Assembly: GCA_020137815.1 (NCBI GenBank)
Contig: CM035354.1
Coordinates: forward strand, 6,152,015 to 6,216,014
Direction: 5' to 3'
Length of the DNA stretch: 64,000 bases
From: Hormiphora californensis
Lineage: Eukaryota > Ctenophora > Tentaculata > Cydippida > Pleurobrachiidae
Every line of letters begins with the position of its first letter. The stretch's first letter is position 1. Below the pieces are notes generated by a model. It was given only the letters and a program-made list of their open reading frames with translations. It was not told the origin of the DNA and ran no database searches. A program made the translations under genes and the position numbers. This document shows positions 25,296 to 45,576 of the stretch, piece after piece.

Positions 25296-27294
25296 GGAGA
25301 CTCTATCTCTCTTTCTAAATTATTGACTCTCGCACACCAGACAAGGGAGACAAATGTGTTTTCATTTGTTATACTGTAATTGGTTTTCTTTTTTCAATCC
25401 TTATATTGGATGTTTTGACCGTTTTTACATCTCGGATTCCCGAGATTTGGACGTGAATCCGTGACCTCACTTACATTCCCTCATTTCTCGGTTTGTTACA
25501 ACCACCCCGCCCCTATGTAAAGCACAGTTTCAGCACTTCGTCTGCGCGGCGCGCAATTGAGCGCCAGAATCTTCTTGTGCAACCTCTTTCCTCCACTTTT
25601 CCTACGACACGTGGGACTCTGCCACCGCCATTATGAATTATCTGTCTGTTTATCCATGCATGTAGGGGAGGTTTTGAAGTTGTGGGGGCCATTTTTTGGC
25701 CAAAATTTTTTAGTCACGTGACCACTGACCAGTCACGTGATATGACATACCCCGAGTTTCGGAATTTTTGGAAACTCTTATAGATTGAAAATTTTGATTT
25801 TTATACCAAAAAGTCGCCATTTTCGTCAAGAACGAGTCGTTATTGACGAAAGTCGAAGACGGCGACTTTTTGGTTTACTTACTAACGGTCCACAGACACA
25901 ATCATCCAGTAAGGCCTGTCAGAGCATTGGCCTGACCCTACTCTCATTTCTTCAAGAGCGTGCGAGAACTGTGGTCAGAGCATTGGCCTGACAGAGTAAG
26001 GCCGGAGTGGGAGAAAAGGGCGGGAGAGAGACATTTATCGGTGAGATAAGAGGGTCATCAGTGAGACGAGAGTGGTAGAAATCAAGAATAGTTTGGGTGT
26101 TAGCAAAGATTGCCAGGAAGAGAGAGAGCAAGATATACGATATTAGGGAGGATAGAAAAGGTCTACCCCGATAACCGAAGCCGTTCCCATTCTCGCAAGA
26201 TAGGCGAGAAGCCTAGCGAAAACCAGTGTAAGGTAGTGAAATTCAATGATTGGGGATCAAACATCCAATTTTGTATGGGCAACCGAAAAAGTTGCGGGGG
26301 CCATAGCCTACGTGGCCCCCGCGTCCCCTACATGCGTGTGTTTATCTCATTGGAATTCCTAATTTCACTGTCACAAGCGGTGGTACACAAGTTCAAACAA
26401 CCAATTTAACGGATATGAATATAATAAGATTGCAGGTTTTTTATTTAAATAAAAGGATAGATTTCACTCCAGGCAATATTTGAAATAGAACACCAGGGGA
26501 CACTGACACACACTCTCTCTCATAGTGTCATTGTACAATCACAGTTGGCCCAATTGTGTGAAGTTAAGATGCACACAGCAGAAATAAAGCTAAGGAAAAT
26601 TAATACTTTTTAGGGCAGAAGTACTACCACACGCAGGGCTCCCTGTCACCTATTGAGGGACCTCTTTAGTCTCTCTCTCTCTAGTCTCAAAGAGAGAATT
26701 ATAGCATATTCTGAGACTATTGGAGCCCAGGTGTGTGTATTGCTCGAGGTGTGTATAATATGGGGGAAAGCTATATACAAAAGAGATATCACAAATTGTG
26801 GTGTTAACAGGATTAAAAACTCCCTCACATAAAATAGTTAAAAATCATTCTAGAAGCTGAGCAAAGACCAAAATAATATATGTTGCAACAGCATGTATAT
26901 ATACTTGGGACGGCATTCTATAGCGGTATATTGTGGTAGAGAGCAGTGTAATAACTCTTCCTGGCTATATAACGGTGTAAAATAATGTTTCACTCTTTTA
27001 TAATCTCCAAATGTAATAGTTCACAGGTTTTAAATTCACTTCAATAACGCATTTAAAACAAGATTATTTTCTAACTCTTAGCGGGTAAGTTAGCCCCAAA
27101 AAACATAATTATATACCCTTATTTTCACGTATTTGGAATCTGTCAGAACTCAGAACCACAGCAGAGGTTCTTCCTGACAGCGCTTGGATCCGATATATTT
27201 TTAGAACAAAATAAACGGCCCGCAATTTTTCTCTGAAGCACGTCTCACACACACACATATCAAGACTCATTATCAATCTCTCTTTGGAAATGTC
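25296..27294. other. Convergent intergenic region between EIF3J and TEAD
   Basis: About 2 kb without a supported exon. It contains a candidate inverted-repeat element (25658-26335) and AT-rich sequence at 26440-27240. Other open frames here are short and lack family motifs. Confidence 0.5.
25658..26335. mobile_element. Candidate MITE-like element with short terminal inverted repeats
   Basis: The left end GCATGTAGGGGA (25658-25669) is matched by its inverse complement at the right end (26324-26335). Subterminal GGGGGCCA blocks lie in inverted orientation near each end. Inside is an inverted repeat AAAAAGTCGCC ... GGCGACTTTTT (about 25789-25872) and a direct repeat TCAGAGCATTGGCCTGAC (about 25918 and 25974). 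No clean target-site duplication is visible, so the superfamily is open. Confidence 0.45.
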
Positions 27295-38061
<10,767 letters not shown>

Positions 38062-38617
38062 GCCTCGCCCACCACGGTCAACTGTTAACCTCGGAACTTT
38101 CAGCGCTCAATCTTCCACATCTAAGCTACTTTGTATAACAGTTATCATGTTAGCTAACGGGATATCACTGCGCTGGCAAGCGCAAAGGTGGCCCCATCCC
38201 ATCCCCCCGAAACTTTTCCCGAAAAAGTGGGCCCGCTTGCCAACAGCGTAGATATAACAATTTTGAAGTTTTAGCCCATTTTGGCACTTTTCGACCCCTC
38301 CTAACTCCAGAACCAGATGAGCTAGGAAGCTGAAATTTGGTACTAAGAAGCTTCACATAGACCTCTACTGACGGTAAAAATTTCAAGTAGCTAGCTCATT
38401 CCGGTCGCAAGTTATGACACCACCCCCAAAACAGAAAATTCAGTGTGGCGATAGGTATATATATAGATAGATATATAGATATAGACGCTTCACTGTGTAA
38501 CACTTGTAGCCCGAACCATACTAGCTAGAGACTTGAACCAACTTTTATCCGTTAGCAAATCGTTCGGGGCATGCATTAGTTAAGGTTTCGAGTGAAAATT
38601 TCCACTATGACGACCGT

Positions 38618-38642
38618 AATGACGTCACAAAGTGACGTCATT
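38618..38642. repeat. Palindrome with two TGACGTCA (CRE) cores
   Basis: AATGACGTCAC and GTGACGTCATT face each other across a 3-bp spacer. Each arm contains the 8-bp CREB/ATF consensus TGACGTCA. Confidence 0.8.
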
Positions 38643-38944
38643 GAAAAATCTCAGACCAAATATTTTCAAACGCCTCTAACACCCTCAAGACGTATTATGA
38701 TTCCTAATTTGACGGAAAATCGTTAGTGGCAAATTGTCTGAACTTTCTGATACTATATTGTGATTTTCTCTAACTTGTCATTTTAAGACCTTAAAACGCG
38801 TCGGAACTCAAAAACTTGATGTGAAAATCTACACAAAAACGCACATTTCGTACAATAACTTCAGTTCTTGACTACTGCTGCCTTTAAAACTTTCCACACG
38901 TTTAGTGCTTCATCGGCCGAATAGTCTGTCATAGTTTTTTACGT

Positions 38945-38974
38945 CGTCGTGACGTCACATGTGACGTCACGACG
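38945..38974. repeat. 30-bp perfect palindrome with two TGACGTCA cores
   Basis: The left half CGTCGTGACGTCACA is followed directly by its reverse complement. The full CRE consensus TGACGTCA occurs once in each half. Confidence 0.9.
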
Positions 38975-39077
38975 TCAAAACGACGTCGAATTTTGAAAAT
39001 TTCGTCAAATCAGTTTCCTACAACCCAGGATACATTTGAATTACATTTTAACACTTTAGCTGACAATTATCTTAGTT

Positions 39078-39103
39078 GTTTGAGGTCATAAATGACCTCA
39101 AAC
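39078..39103. repeat. Palindrome GTTTGAGGTCAT / ATGACCTCAAAC
   Basis: Two 12-bp arms are separated by two bases. Each arm holds an AGGTCA nuclear-receptor-type half-site, so the pair would be an everted or inverted half-site arrangement. Confidence 0.8.
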
Positions 39104-39120
39104 GACCAAAAAAGAGTTCA

Positions 39121-39338
39121 AATTTAGAGCAAAAACTAATTGAAATTAGTTCGCCAGAAAGGTGGCCCATTTTGAACTTACTCCTTCATTTCCGTCACCT
39201 TTGAGTTGAAGGCGGAAAAGTTTACGGATACCTCAATGTCTTTGAAGCCTCAACTCAAAGGTGACGGAAATGAAGGAGTAAGTTCAAAATGGGCCACCTT
39301 TCTGGCGAACTAATTTCAATTAGTTTTTGCTCTAAATT
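39121..39338. repeat. Long inverted repeat: 89-bp arms, 40-bp loop
   Basis: Positions 39121-39209 pair with 39250-39338 essentially without mismatch (sum of paired coordinates 78459). The arms contain AACTAATTGAAATTAGTT, itself near-palindromic. It could be a foldback element or a source of hairpin RNA. Confidence 0.95.
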
Positions 39339-40922
39339 GACTGCAATACGTATTACAGTTTTATTATTAAATCTGTTTACAATAATTTGACACTGTCAAT
39401 ATTGCTAATCAGAGGTAGATCCTCGAAACTTGTTGCGACATTATACCCGTCTGGTTCATTTGTTCAGCCACAGAGAGAATAACAAAAACTCTGATTATCA
39501 AACATGAGGCTAATAAACAGTTATCCGATCACCCAACTGTCTACTATTGTCAATATTGCCCTCCTTTTACAGTTTACAACTTACAAGTTTACTAGTTTCA
39601 TCATTCAAACTGAAGATGAGTATGGAACAGGTCCTGCTGAATTCTAGCAATGATCAACACAAATGACAAAAGCAAGATAATAAAGGTATCTTAACCAAAT
39701 GTCACTAAATAATTTTAACGACTATGACCGAACTTTGGAAGATTACAAGATTACAAGATTACAAAAAAGTTTTAGTATGTACAATTCACAAGTCATACAA
39801 CGCACTCAGCAGGGCTTCCGCGTGAGAAAACAGTGTCGTGGCCTAAATGAACCTACTTTACCTCGGTGAGACGGGCTACTATACCAGATCCACAATCTCA
39901 AATCCTAACTGATGAAGCCGAAAGCTTCTGATTCTTAAGTGAATTTCAGTACTGCTGAATAGTTGTTTTCATTAATTCTTAATTCCCTACCTTATCTAAT
40001 CTCATTTCTCGCCCTTAGCCACAAGGATTAAGGACACATCTTCCCCTAGTGCATTCGAATTCTTTATCTAGCTGGCAAGTTAAGTTTCAATCTAGACAAC
40101 CATAAGATTGGAGTTAGCCTTGTAGTCCTCTTTTCGCAGATATTGCACACAGCACATTGCACATATTCTGTATTCAGCTCCACACAGAAGCTATTCGAAT
40201 AACAAGTCAGCAGTACATGATAATGGCGCACCTTTCGACCAGTCCCGCCGGTGGCCGTGAAAACGAGCGCAACGGGCCTGCAGCCGGGCGCCGGCAGCGA
40301 TGGGCGAGGCAGAACTTCTTTCGGCAAACGCTGCTGGGATAAGGTAGAGCTTTTCAAGAACTTCTTGTGAGTTTTGGCTTAGCCTACGCTGCAGTCCCCA
40401 ATGAAAGCCGTGGGAAACGCGTGCACCAGGGATCTGCAGCGCATGGCAAAGTTGTGGCGAAAGCCGAAAAGTGGAACTGGAAGTTGAAAAGTCTGAAAAC
40501 TTTGATTTTGGAGATTTTAAATTATCCCGAGAGCCTCGCGGCGCGTTTATTATTGGCATGCGCTGCAAATATAATGTGCGCGTTTTGACGGCGCGGCGAC
40601 GCGGCAGATTTTCCAAAATGTTTCTTGTTTTTGGCCTGAAACACCCAAAAGACAAAAACCCTGCCGTGCGGTGTTGGGGTTAGCAAATTTTCTGCCGTGG
40701 GCCAGCAGCGTCTGCCAACCAAAACCCCGCCCTTTTGATCCCACCGATGCGGTGCTGGCTGTTGTGGTTTTATTTTCCCTTTTGGTCCAAGAGTTTTCCT
40801 CTCCATCAGTAAAACATGGCTGATAATGAATAGGCAACATACGGTGACTATTTATTCAACTAGTTCATCCTTTTTTCGCCCTATTCGTAGTCTTAATTTT
40901 GTTTAAATTTTAGTGGACAGCT

Positions 40923-42311
40923 ATGAGTGATCCTGTGAGGGTATGTGTGATCGGTGCCGGTGTCAGTGGCCTCTGTATAATGGGTATGCTCAAGAAATAC
41001 AAAGACCAAGGGAAAGCAGTCACCGTAACATGCTACGAGAAACAGGATGTTATTCTCGGGCTGTGGAATTTCACCTGGAGGACGGGAATGGACAAAACTT
41101 GTGAACCAGTCCACGCTAGTCAGTACAGGGATCTCTTCTCCAATGGACCTAAGGAGGCGTGCGAGTTCCCTGATTACACATACGAACAACACTTTGGCAA
41201 GGCAATCCCCTCCTTCCCCCCAAGATCCGTGCTACGGGACTACCTCGTTGGTTATTTCAACCATCTAGGGGTTGGAGAGGAAGATGTTTTACTGAACCAC
41301 TCTGTTCAATCCGTAACCTACTGCGAGAAGACCAAGAAATTCACCGTTACTGCTCTCAATTTTTCCGAGGGCAATGACAAGGCAACGTCGCTTTCAGATG
41401 TGTTTGATTATTGTGTTGTGTCTATCGGTCACTTCTCCATCCCCAACGTCCCAGAGTTCCCTGGACTTGATAGCTTCCCTGGAAGAGTTATGCACAGCCA
41501 TGACTTCAGGAATGCCCGAGAGTTCACCGGCCAACGGGTCCTGACGGTGGGTAACAGCTACAGTGGGGAAGATATGATGCTGCAGACAAAAAAGTTTGGT
41601 GCTAAGGGTGGTACCATCTCCTACAGGAGCCAGCCAACTGGTTTCAAGTGGCCAGAGGGTATTGACGAAAGGCCCCTTGTTTCCCGGTTTGATGGGAATA
41701 CTGCTCACTTTTCGGATGGCACCTCAGGAGAGTATGATGCTGTTATTCTTGCCACCGGATACCTGGTCCACATTCCGTTCATGGAGTGGGAGTACAGGCT
41801 GCAGTGCCCCACCATCCTTAATGTCCCTGACCTGTACAGGGGTGTCTTGTGGACTCCCATGTCCGAGGGCAAGAAGAGTGCTGATAACAGGTTGTTCTAC
41901 ATCGGCATGCAGGACCAGTGGTATACCTTTACCCTGTTCCAACTCCAGGCCGTGTGGATCGCACAGGCCATTAAGGGGCTCAAGGAGATTCCCCCTGTTG
42001 AGGAGTGCCATGCTGAGATAACCCTGTGGACTGGGACCAACCCTGAGGTCACTAGCTGCCCTTACAAGGCCATCCAATCCCAGACTGACTATCTTCTCCG
42101 GATGCAGGCTGATACCGGCTTCGAAGGGGAGTTTGATGCACATCAGCAGCTCTTTGATTGGAAGAAGAGTAAAATGGATGATGCAGGAATACATGAGTAC
42201 AGGAATAGGGCCTACCCCTCCCCAACAACAGGTACCATGGCCCCCCTCCACAGTACCCCCTGGATGGACCTAATGGATGATGGGATCGATGCTTATATCA
42301 ACGCTGCCTAG
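40923..42311 (+). CDS. Flavin-containing monooxygenase, bacterial trimethylamine-monooxygenase (Tmm)-like, copy A
   Basis: Tmm enzymes use FAD, NADPH and O2 to oxidise trimethylamine to its N-oxide. The intronless 462-codon frame has the FAD motif GAGVSG (residues 11-16), the FMO signature FPGRVMHSHDF (185-195), the NADPH motif GNSYSG (210-215) and ATGY (277-280). Long segments follow bacterial Tmm as I recall it: LWNFTWRTG, YRDLFSNGPKE, HFGKAIPSFPPR, GHFSIPNVPEFPG, MQDQWYTF and GTMAPLHSTPW. Length is near bacterial Tmm (about 445-455) and below animal FMO1-5 (about 535), and the C-terminal membrane anchor of animal FMOs is absent. Substrate is inferred from family only. It differs from copy B at 13 residues and has Cys60 and Cys80 where B has Gly and Ile. 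Transfer from bacteria is likely; the absence of introns fits. Confidence 0.9.
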   Translation: MSDPVRVCVIGAGVSGLCIMGMLKKYKDQGKAVTVTCYEKQDVILGLWNFTWRTGMDKTCEPVHASQYRDLFSNGPKEACEFPDYTYEQHFGKAIPSFPPRSVLRDYLVGYFNHLGVGEEDVLLNHSVQSVTYCEKTKKFTVTALNFSEGNDKATSLSDVFDYCVVSIGHFSIPNVPEFPGLDSFPGRVMHSHDFRNAREFTGQRVLTVGNSYSGEDMMLQTKKFGAKGGTISYRSQPTGFKWPEGIDERPLVSRFDGNTAHFSDGTSGEYDAVILATGYLVHIPFMEWEYRLQCPTILNVPDLYRGVLWTPMSEGKKSADNRLFYIGMQDQWYTFTLFQLQAVWIAQAIKGLKEIPPVEECHAEITLWTGTNPEVTSCPYKAIQSQTDYLLRMQADTGFEGEFDAHQQLFDWKKSKMDDAGIHEYRNRAYPSPTTGTMAPLHSTPWMDLMDDGIDAYINAA

Positions 42312-42539
42312 ATTCCCACTCCAACAATTTAACAAATACCCCAGAGCTGGGGTGTTACATTTAAGCAGGCTTCAGTTTTTTGTAAAAAGCATGTTTGTGT
42401 TTGTAATTGCATCTTTGTATTTTGTATCTTAAAATATGCTAACGTTTTCGTTTAGTTTGGATAATATAGCGGGCATTTTGTGGCCTATTGCAAACTTTGT
42501 AGTATGGGCAGCAAATGCCAGGTCTGACTGGACCCAGAA

Positions 42540-43025
42540 GGGGGGGGGGCGTCAGTCGTCACCTTTTTTTTGCCCATTGCCCATAATCCCAGCGAATTTT
42601 GGTAAGTGGCAAAAGTGGGCAAAAATGGGCAAAATGAAATTTTCAGTGTTATATGTCGTTTTTTCAACTCTATACCTTCATGTCATCTCTTAAAAACTCG
42701 GTCAGAATGGTCTTTGGTGTCTAATTAGTAGTCAAATTGTTTTTAGTGGTCAAATCCTAAATTTAGGATTTTTTAGGTTTTTTGGCTTTAATGGGTTTTA
42801 GAAACGTCCTAGAACAAAATAAATACAAGCATCTTCCTCAGCGTGAAATTCTGCTTCGATTATAGTGGCTATAAACCTATCTATGATGTAAGGTGCAGGA
42901 GTTATTTTTTTGCCCATTTTTGCCCATTTTGCCCAAAGTCCCACGATTTTTGAAAATTCACTTTTGCCCATATGGGCATATATGGGCAAATATGGGCAAA
43001 ATAAAAGGTGACGCCCCCCCCCCCC
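42540..43025. mobile_element. hAT-type MITE with 8-bp target-site duplication and a matching empty site
   Basis: The element begins with a G run plus CGTCAGTCGTCACC and ends GGTGACG plus a C run, giving G/C-run terminal inverted repeats with inverted GTCACC/GGTGAC. The interior has many TGGGCAAA/TTTGCCCA motifs in both orientations. ACCCAGAA flanks it on both sides (42532-42539, 43026-43033). The paralogous flank of copy B reads continuously GGACTCAGAATAAAATC (for example at 46030), the uninterrupted site. No transposase is encoded. Confidence 0.85.
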
Positions 43026-43311
43026 ACCCAGAATAAAATCATGATATAAGTACATGTTGAGTAAGTTTTATAGAACTATTTTTCATAGGATTTTACCTTT
43101 AATACCTTTAGTGGACCCAGAATAAAATCATGATATAAGTACATGTTGAGTAAGTTTTGTAAACTATTTTTCATGGGATTTTTACCTTTAGTAACCTTTT
43201 GTTTTGTAAAGGATAATTTATACAATAATGGCTTTGACGGCCATCTTTTAATAATCAATTGTTGAAATTTCTTCTTAACTATTAAATCCTAAAATGTCCC
43301 TCTCTCTCTGT

Positions 43312-43413
43312 AGCAGTCATGAATGGAATGGAGAATGTCGCAGGCCTGGAGATGCAGATGAACAACATGTTTGAGTTGCACAAACAGATGACAACTGGTG
43401 CCATGCCCACCGC
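43312..43413 (+). pseudogene. Duplicated 5' fragment of the HMG-box gene's first coding exon
   Basis: The acceptor-like CTCTGTAG and the ATG at 43319 with the next 92 bases match the true exon at 46722-46823 almost exactly. They encode the start MNGMENVAGLEMQMNNMF. Identity stops abruptly after CCCACCGC at 43413, in mid-exon, where unrelated sequence follows. It is a truncated by-product of the tandem duplication. It could still be spliced into transcripts as a decoy first exon. Confidence 0.85.
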
Positions 43414-43570
43414 CCTCCGAACGGGAAAAACGTGCAGCTCAAGTCGCTTGAAACGGACTTTATTGGCATGTGCTGCAAATATAATGTGCACGTTTTGACG
43501 CCGCGGCAGATTTTCCAAAATGTTTCTTTTTTTTGGCCTGACACCCAAAAGACAAAAACCCTGCCGTGCG

Positions 43571-43861
43571 GGGAAAACGTTAAAATCTGGGTGCCTTCCA
43601 TTGCTAACATTTCATCGATTTTGGGGTTCGAGACGGGTTAGGGCTGTTCTTAGGGTCGGGTTAGGGTTTTGTTTGGTGTTATCGGTTAGGGCTATCGATT
43701 CTCTATCAGATACCGTTTAGTTTACTCAAATCGGCCATGTGGTTGCGTGGCTATAGCCGTTTGAAAAAAGTCGGTCTAAGTGGTTTTAGGTGTACTTTTT
43801 TGGCAGCACGCACCTGTAAGCACGCTGCAAGTCACCCAGATTATAATCGCGCCCGCCGTGC
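43571..43861. other. About 290-bp insertion upstream of copy B with degenerate TTAGGG motifs
   Basis: Compared with the copy A flank (40660-40680), the B flank has an extra 290 bases bounded on both sides by GCCGTGCGG. It includes several GGTTAGGG/TTAGGGTCGGG motifs at about 43634-43695, reminiscent of interstitial telomeric repeats but not a regular array. Confidence 0.6.
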
Positions 43862-44114
43862 GGTGTTGGGGTTAGTGAATTTTCTGCCATGGGCCAGCAG
43901 CGTCTGCCAACAAAAACCCCGCCCTTTTGATCCCACCGATGCGGTACTGGCTATTGTGGTTTTATTTTCCCTTTTGGTCCAAGAGTTTTCCTCTCCATCA
44001 GTATAACATGGCTGATAATGAATAGGCAACATACGGTGACTATTTATTCAACTAGTTCAGCCTTTTTTCGCCCTATTCGTAGTCTTAATTTTGTTTCAAT
44101 TTTAGTGGACAGCT

Positions 44115-45503
44115 ATGAGTGATCCTGTGAGGGTATGTGTGATCGGTGCCGGTGTCAGTGGCCTCTGTATGCTGGGTATGCTCAAGAAATACAAAGACCA
44201 AGGGAGAGCAGTCACCGTAACATGCTACGAGAAACAGGATGTTATTCTCGGGCTGTGGAATTTCACCTGGAGGACGGGAATGGACAAAACTGGTGAACCA
44301 GTCCACGCCAGCCAGTACAGGGATCTCTTCTCCAATGGACCTAAGGAGGCGATTGAGTTCCCTGATTACACATACGAACAACACTTTGGCAAGGCAATCC
44401 CCTCCTTCCCCCCAAGATCCGTGCTACGGGACTACCTCGTTGGTTATTTCAACCATCTTGGGGTCGGAGAGGAAGATGTTTTACTGAACCACTCTGTTCA
44501 ATCCGTAACCTACTGCGAGAAGACCAAGAAATTCACCGTTACTGCTCTCAATTTGTCCAAGGGCAATGACAAGGCAACGTCGCTTTCAGATGTGTTTGAT
44601 TATTGTGTTGTGTCTATCGGCCACTTCTCCATCCCCAACGTCCCAGAGTTCCCTGGACTTGATAGCTTCCCTGGACGAGTTATGCACAGCCATGACTTCA
44701 GGAATGCCCGAGAGTTCACCGGCCAACGGGTCCTGACGGTGGGTAACAGCTACAGTGGGGAAGATATGATGCTGCAGACAAAAAAGTTTGGTGCTAAGGG
44801 TGGTACCATCTCCTACAGGAGCCAGCCAACTGGTTTCAAGTGGCCCGAAGGCATTGACGAAAGGCCCCTTGTTTCCCGGTTTGATGGGAATACTGCTCAC
44901 TTTTCGGATGGCAGCTCAGGAGAGTATGATGCTGTTATTCTTGCCACCGGATACCTGGTCCACATTCCGTTCATGGAGTGGGAGTACAGGCTGCAGTGCC
45001 CCACCATCCTTAATGTCCCTGACCTGTACAGGGGTGTCTTGTGGACTCCCATGTCCGAGGGCAAGAAGAGTGCTGATAATAGGTTGTTCTATATTGGCAT
45101 GCAGGACCAGTGGTATACCTTTACATTGTTCCAACTCCAGGCCGTGTGGATCGCACAGGCCATCAAGGGGCTCAAGGAGATTCCCCCTGTTGAGGAGTGC
45201 CATGCTGAGATAACCCTGTGGACTGGGACCAACACTGAGGTCACTAGCTGCCCTTACAAGGCCATCCAATCTCAGACTGACTATCTTCTCCGGATGCAGG
45301 CTGATACCGGCTTCGAAGGAGAGTTTGATGCACATCAGCAGTTCTTTGATTGGAAGAAGAGTAAAGTGGATGATGCAGGAATACAGGAGTACAGGAATAG
45401 GGCCTACCCCTCCCCAACAACTGGTACCATGGCCCCCGTCCACAGCACCCCCTGGATGGATCTAATGGATGATGGGATCGATGCTTATATCAACGCTGCC
45501 TAG
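44115..45503 (+). CDS. Flavin-containing monooxygenase, bacterial Tmm-like, copy B
   Basis: This second intronless 462-codon gene lies 3192 bp downstream of copy A and in the same orientation. About 97% of residues are identical, and all cofactor motifs are conserved (GAGVSG, FPGRVMHSHDF, GNSYSG, ATGY). The substitutions relative to copy A are scattered. At two of them copy B keeps the state I recall for bacterial Tmm (Gly in DKTGEPVH, a hydrophobic residue in KEAIEF), which suggests copy A is the more altered. Upstream 570 bp and the 3' UTR are also duplicated, so both copies probably share regulation. Expected reaction: N-oxidation of small tertiary amines. Both reading frames are intact, so recent duplication or selection or gene conversion has preserved them. 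Confidence 0.9.
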   Translation: MSDPVRVCVIGAGVSGLCMLGMLKKYKDQGRAVTVTCYEKQDVILGLWNFTWRTGMDKTGEPVHASQYRDLFSNGPKEAIEFPDYTYEQHFGKAIPSFPPRSVLRDYLVGYFNHLGVGEEDVLLNHSVQSVTYCEKTKKFTVTALNLSKGNDKATSLSDVFDYCVVSIGHFSIPNVPEFPGLDSFPGRVMHSHDFRNAREFTGQRVLTVGNSYSGEDMMLQTKKFGAKGGTISYRSQPTGFKWPEGIDERPLVSRFDGNTAHFSDGSSGEYDAVILATGYLVHIPFMEWEYRLQCPTILNVPDLYRGVLWTPMSEGKKSADNRLFYIGMQDQWYTFTLFQLQAVWIAQAIKGLKEIPPVEECHAEITLWTGTNTEVTSCPYKAIQSQTDYLLRMQADTGFEGEFDAHQQFFDWKKSKVDDAGIQEYRNRAYPSPTTGTMAPVHSTPWMDLMDDGIDAYINAA

Positions 45504-45576
45504 ATCCCCACTCTACAACAATTTAACAAATACCCCAGAGCTGGGGTGTTACATTTAAGCAGGCTTCAGTTTTTTG

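Larger units (their letters stand above)
38062..40922. other. Palindrome-rich intergenic region between TEAD and the first Tmm-like gene
   Basis: This 2.9-kb divergent gap holds the TEAD promoter and the 5' region of the monooxygenase. It contains several perfect palindromes (38618-38642, 38945-38974, 39078-39103) and an 89-bp-arm inverted repeat (39121-39338). From about 40230 to 40520 it is GC-rich, and from about 40552 it is repeated upstream of the second monooxygenase. No coding exon is supported. Confidence 0.6.

Noticed and set aside
25735-25775. Paired TCACGTGA E-box-like palindromes as a promoter
   Set aside because: They lie inside a candidate mobile element and downstream of two convergent genes, so there is no promoter context.
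40191-40655. 154-codon minus-strand frame upstream of monooxygenase copy A
   Set aside because: Only its 3' part is repeated in the duplicated flank, there broken; no motif recognised.
41394-42251. Frames on both strands overlapping the monooxygenases (also 44586-45443)
   Set aside because: Antisense or shifted shadows of the conserved 462-codon genes, conserved only because the genes are duplicated.
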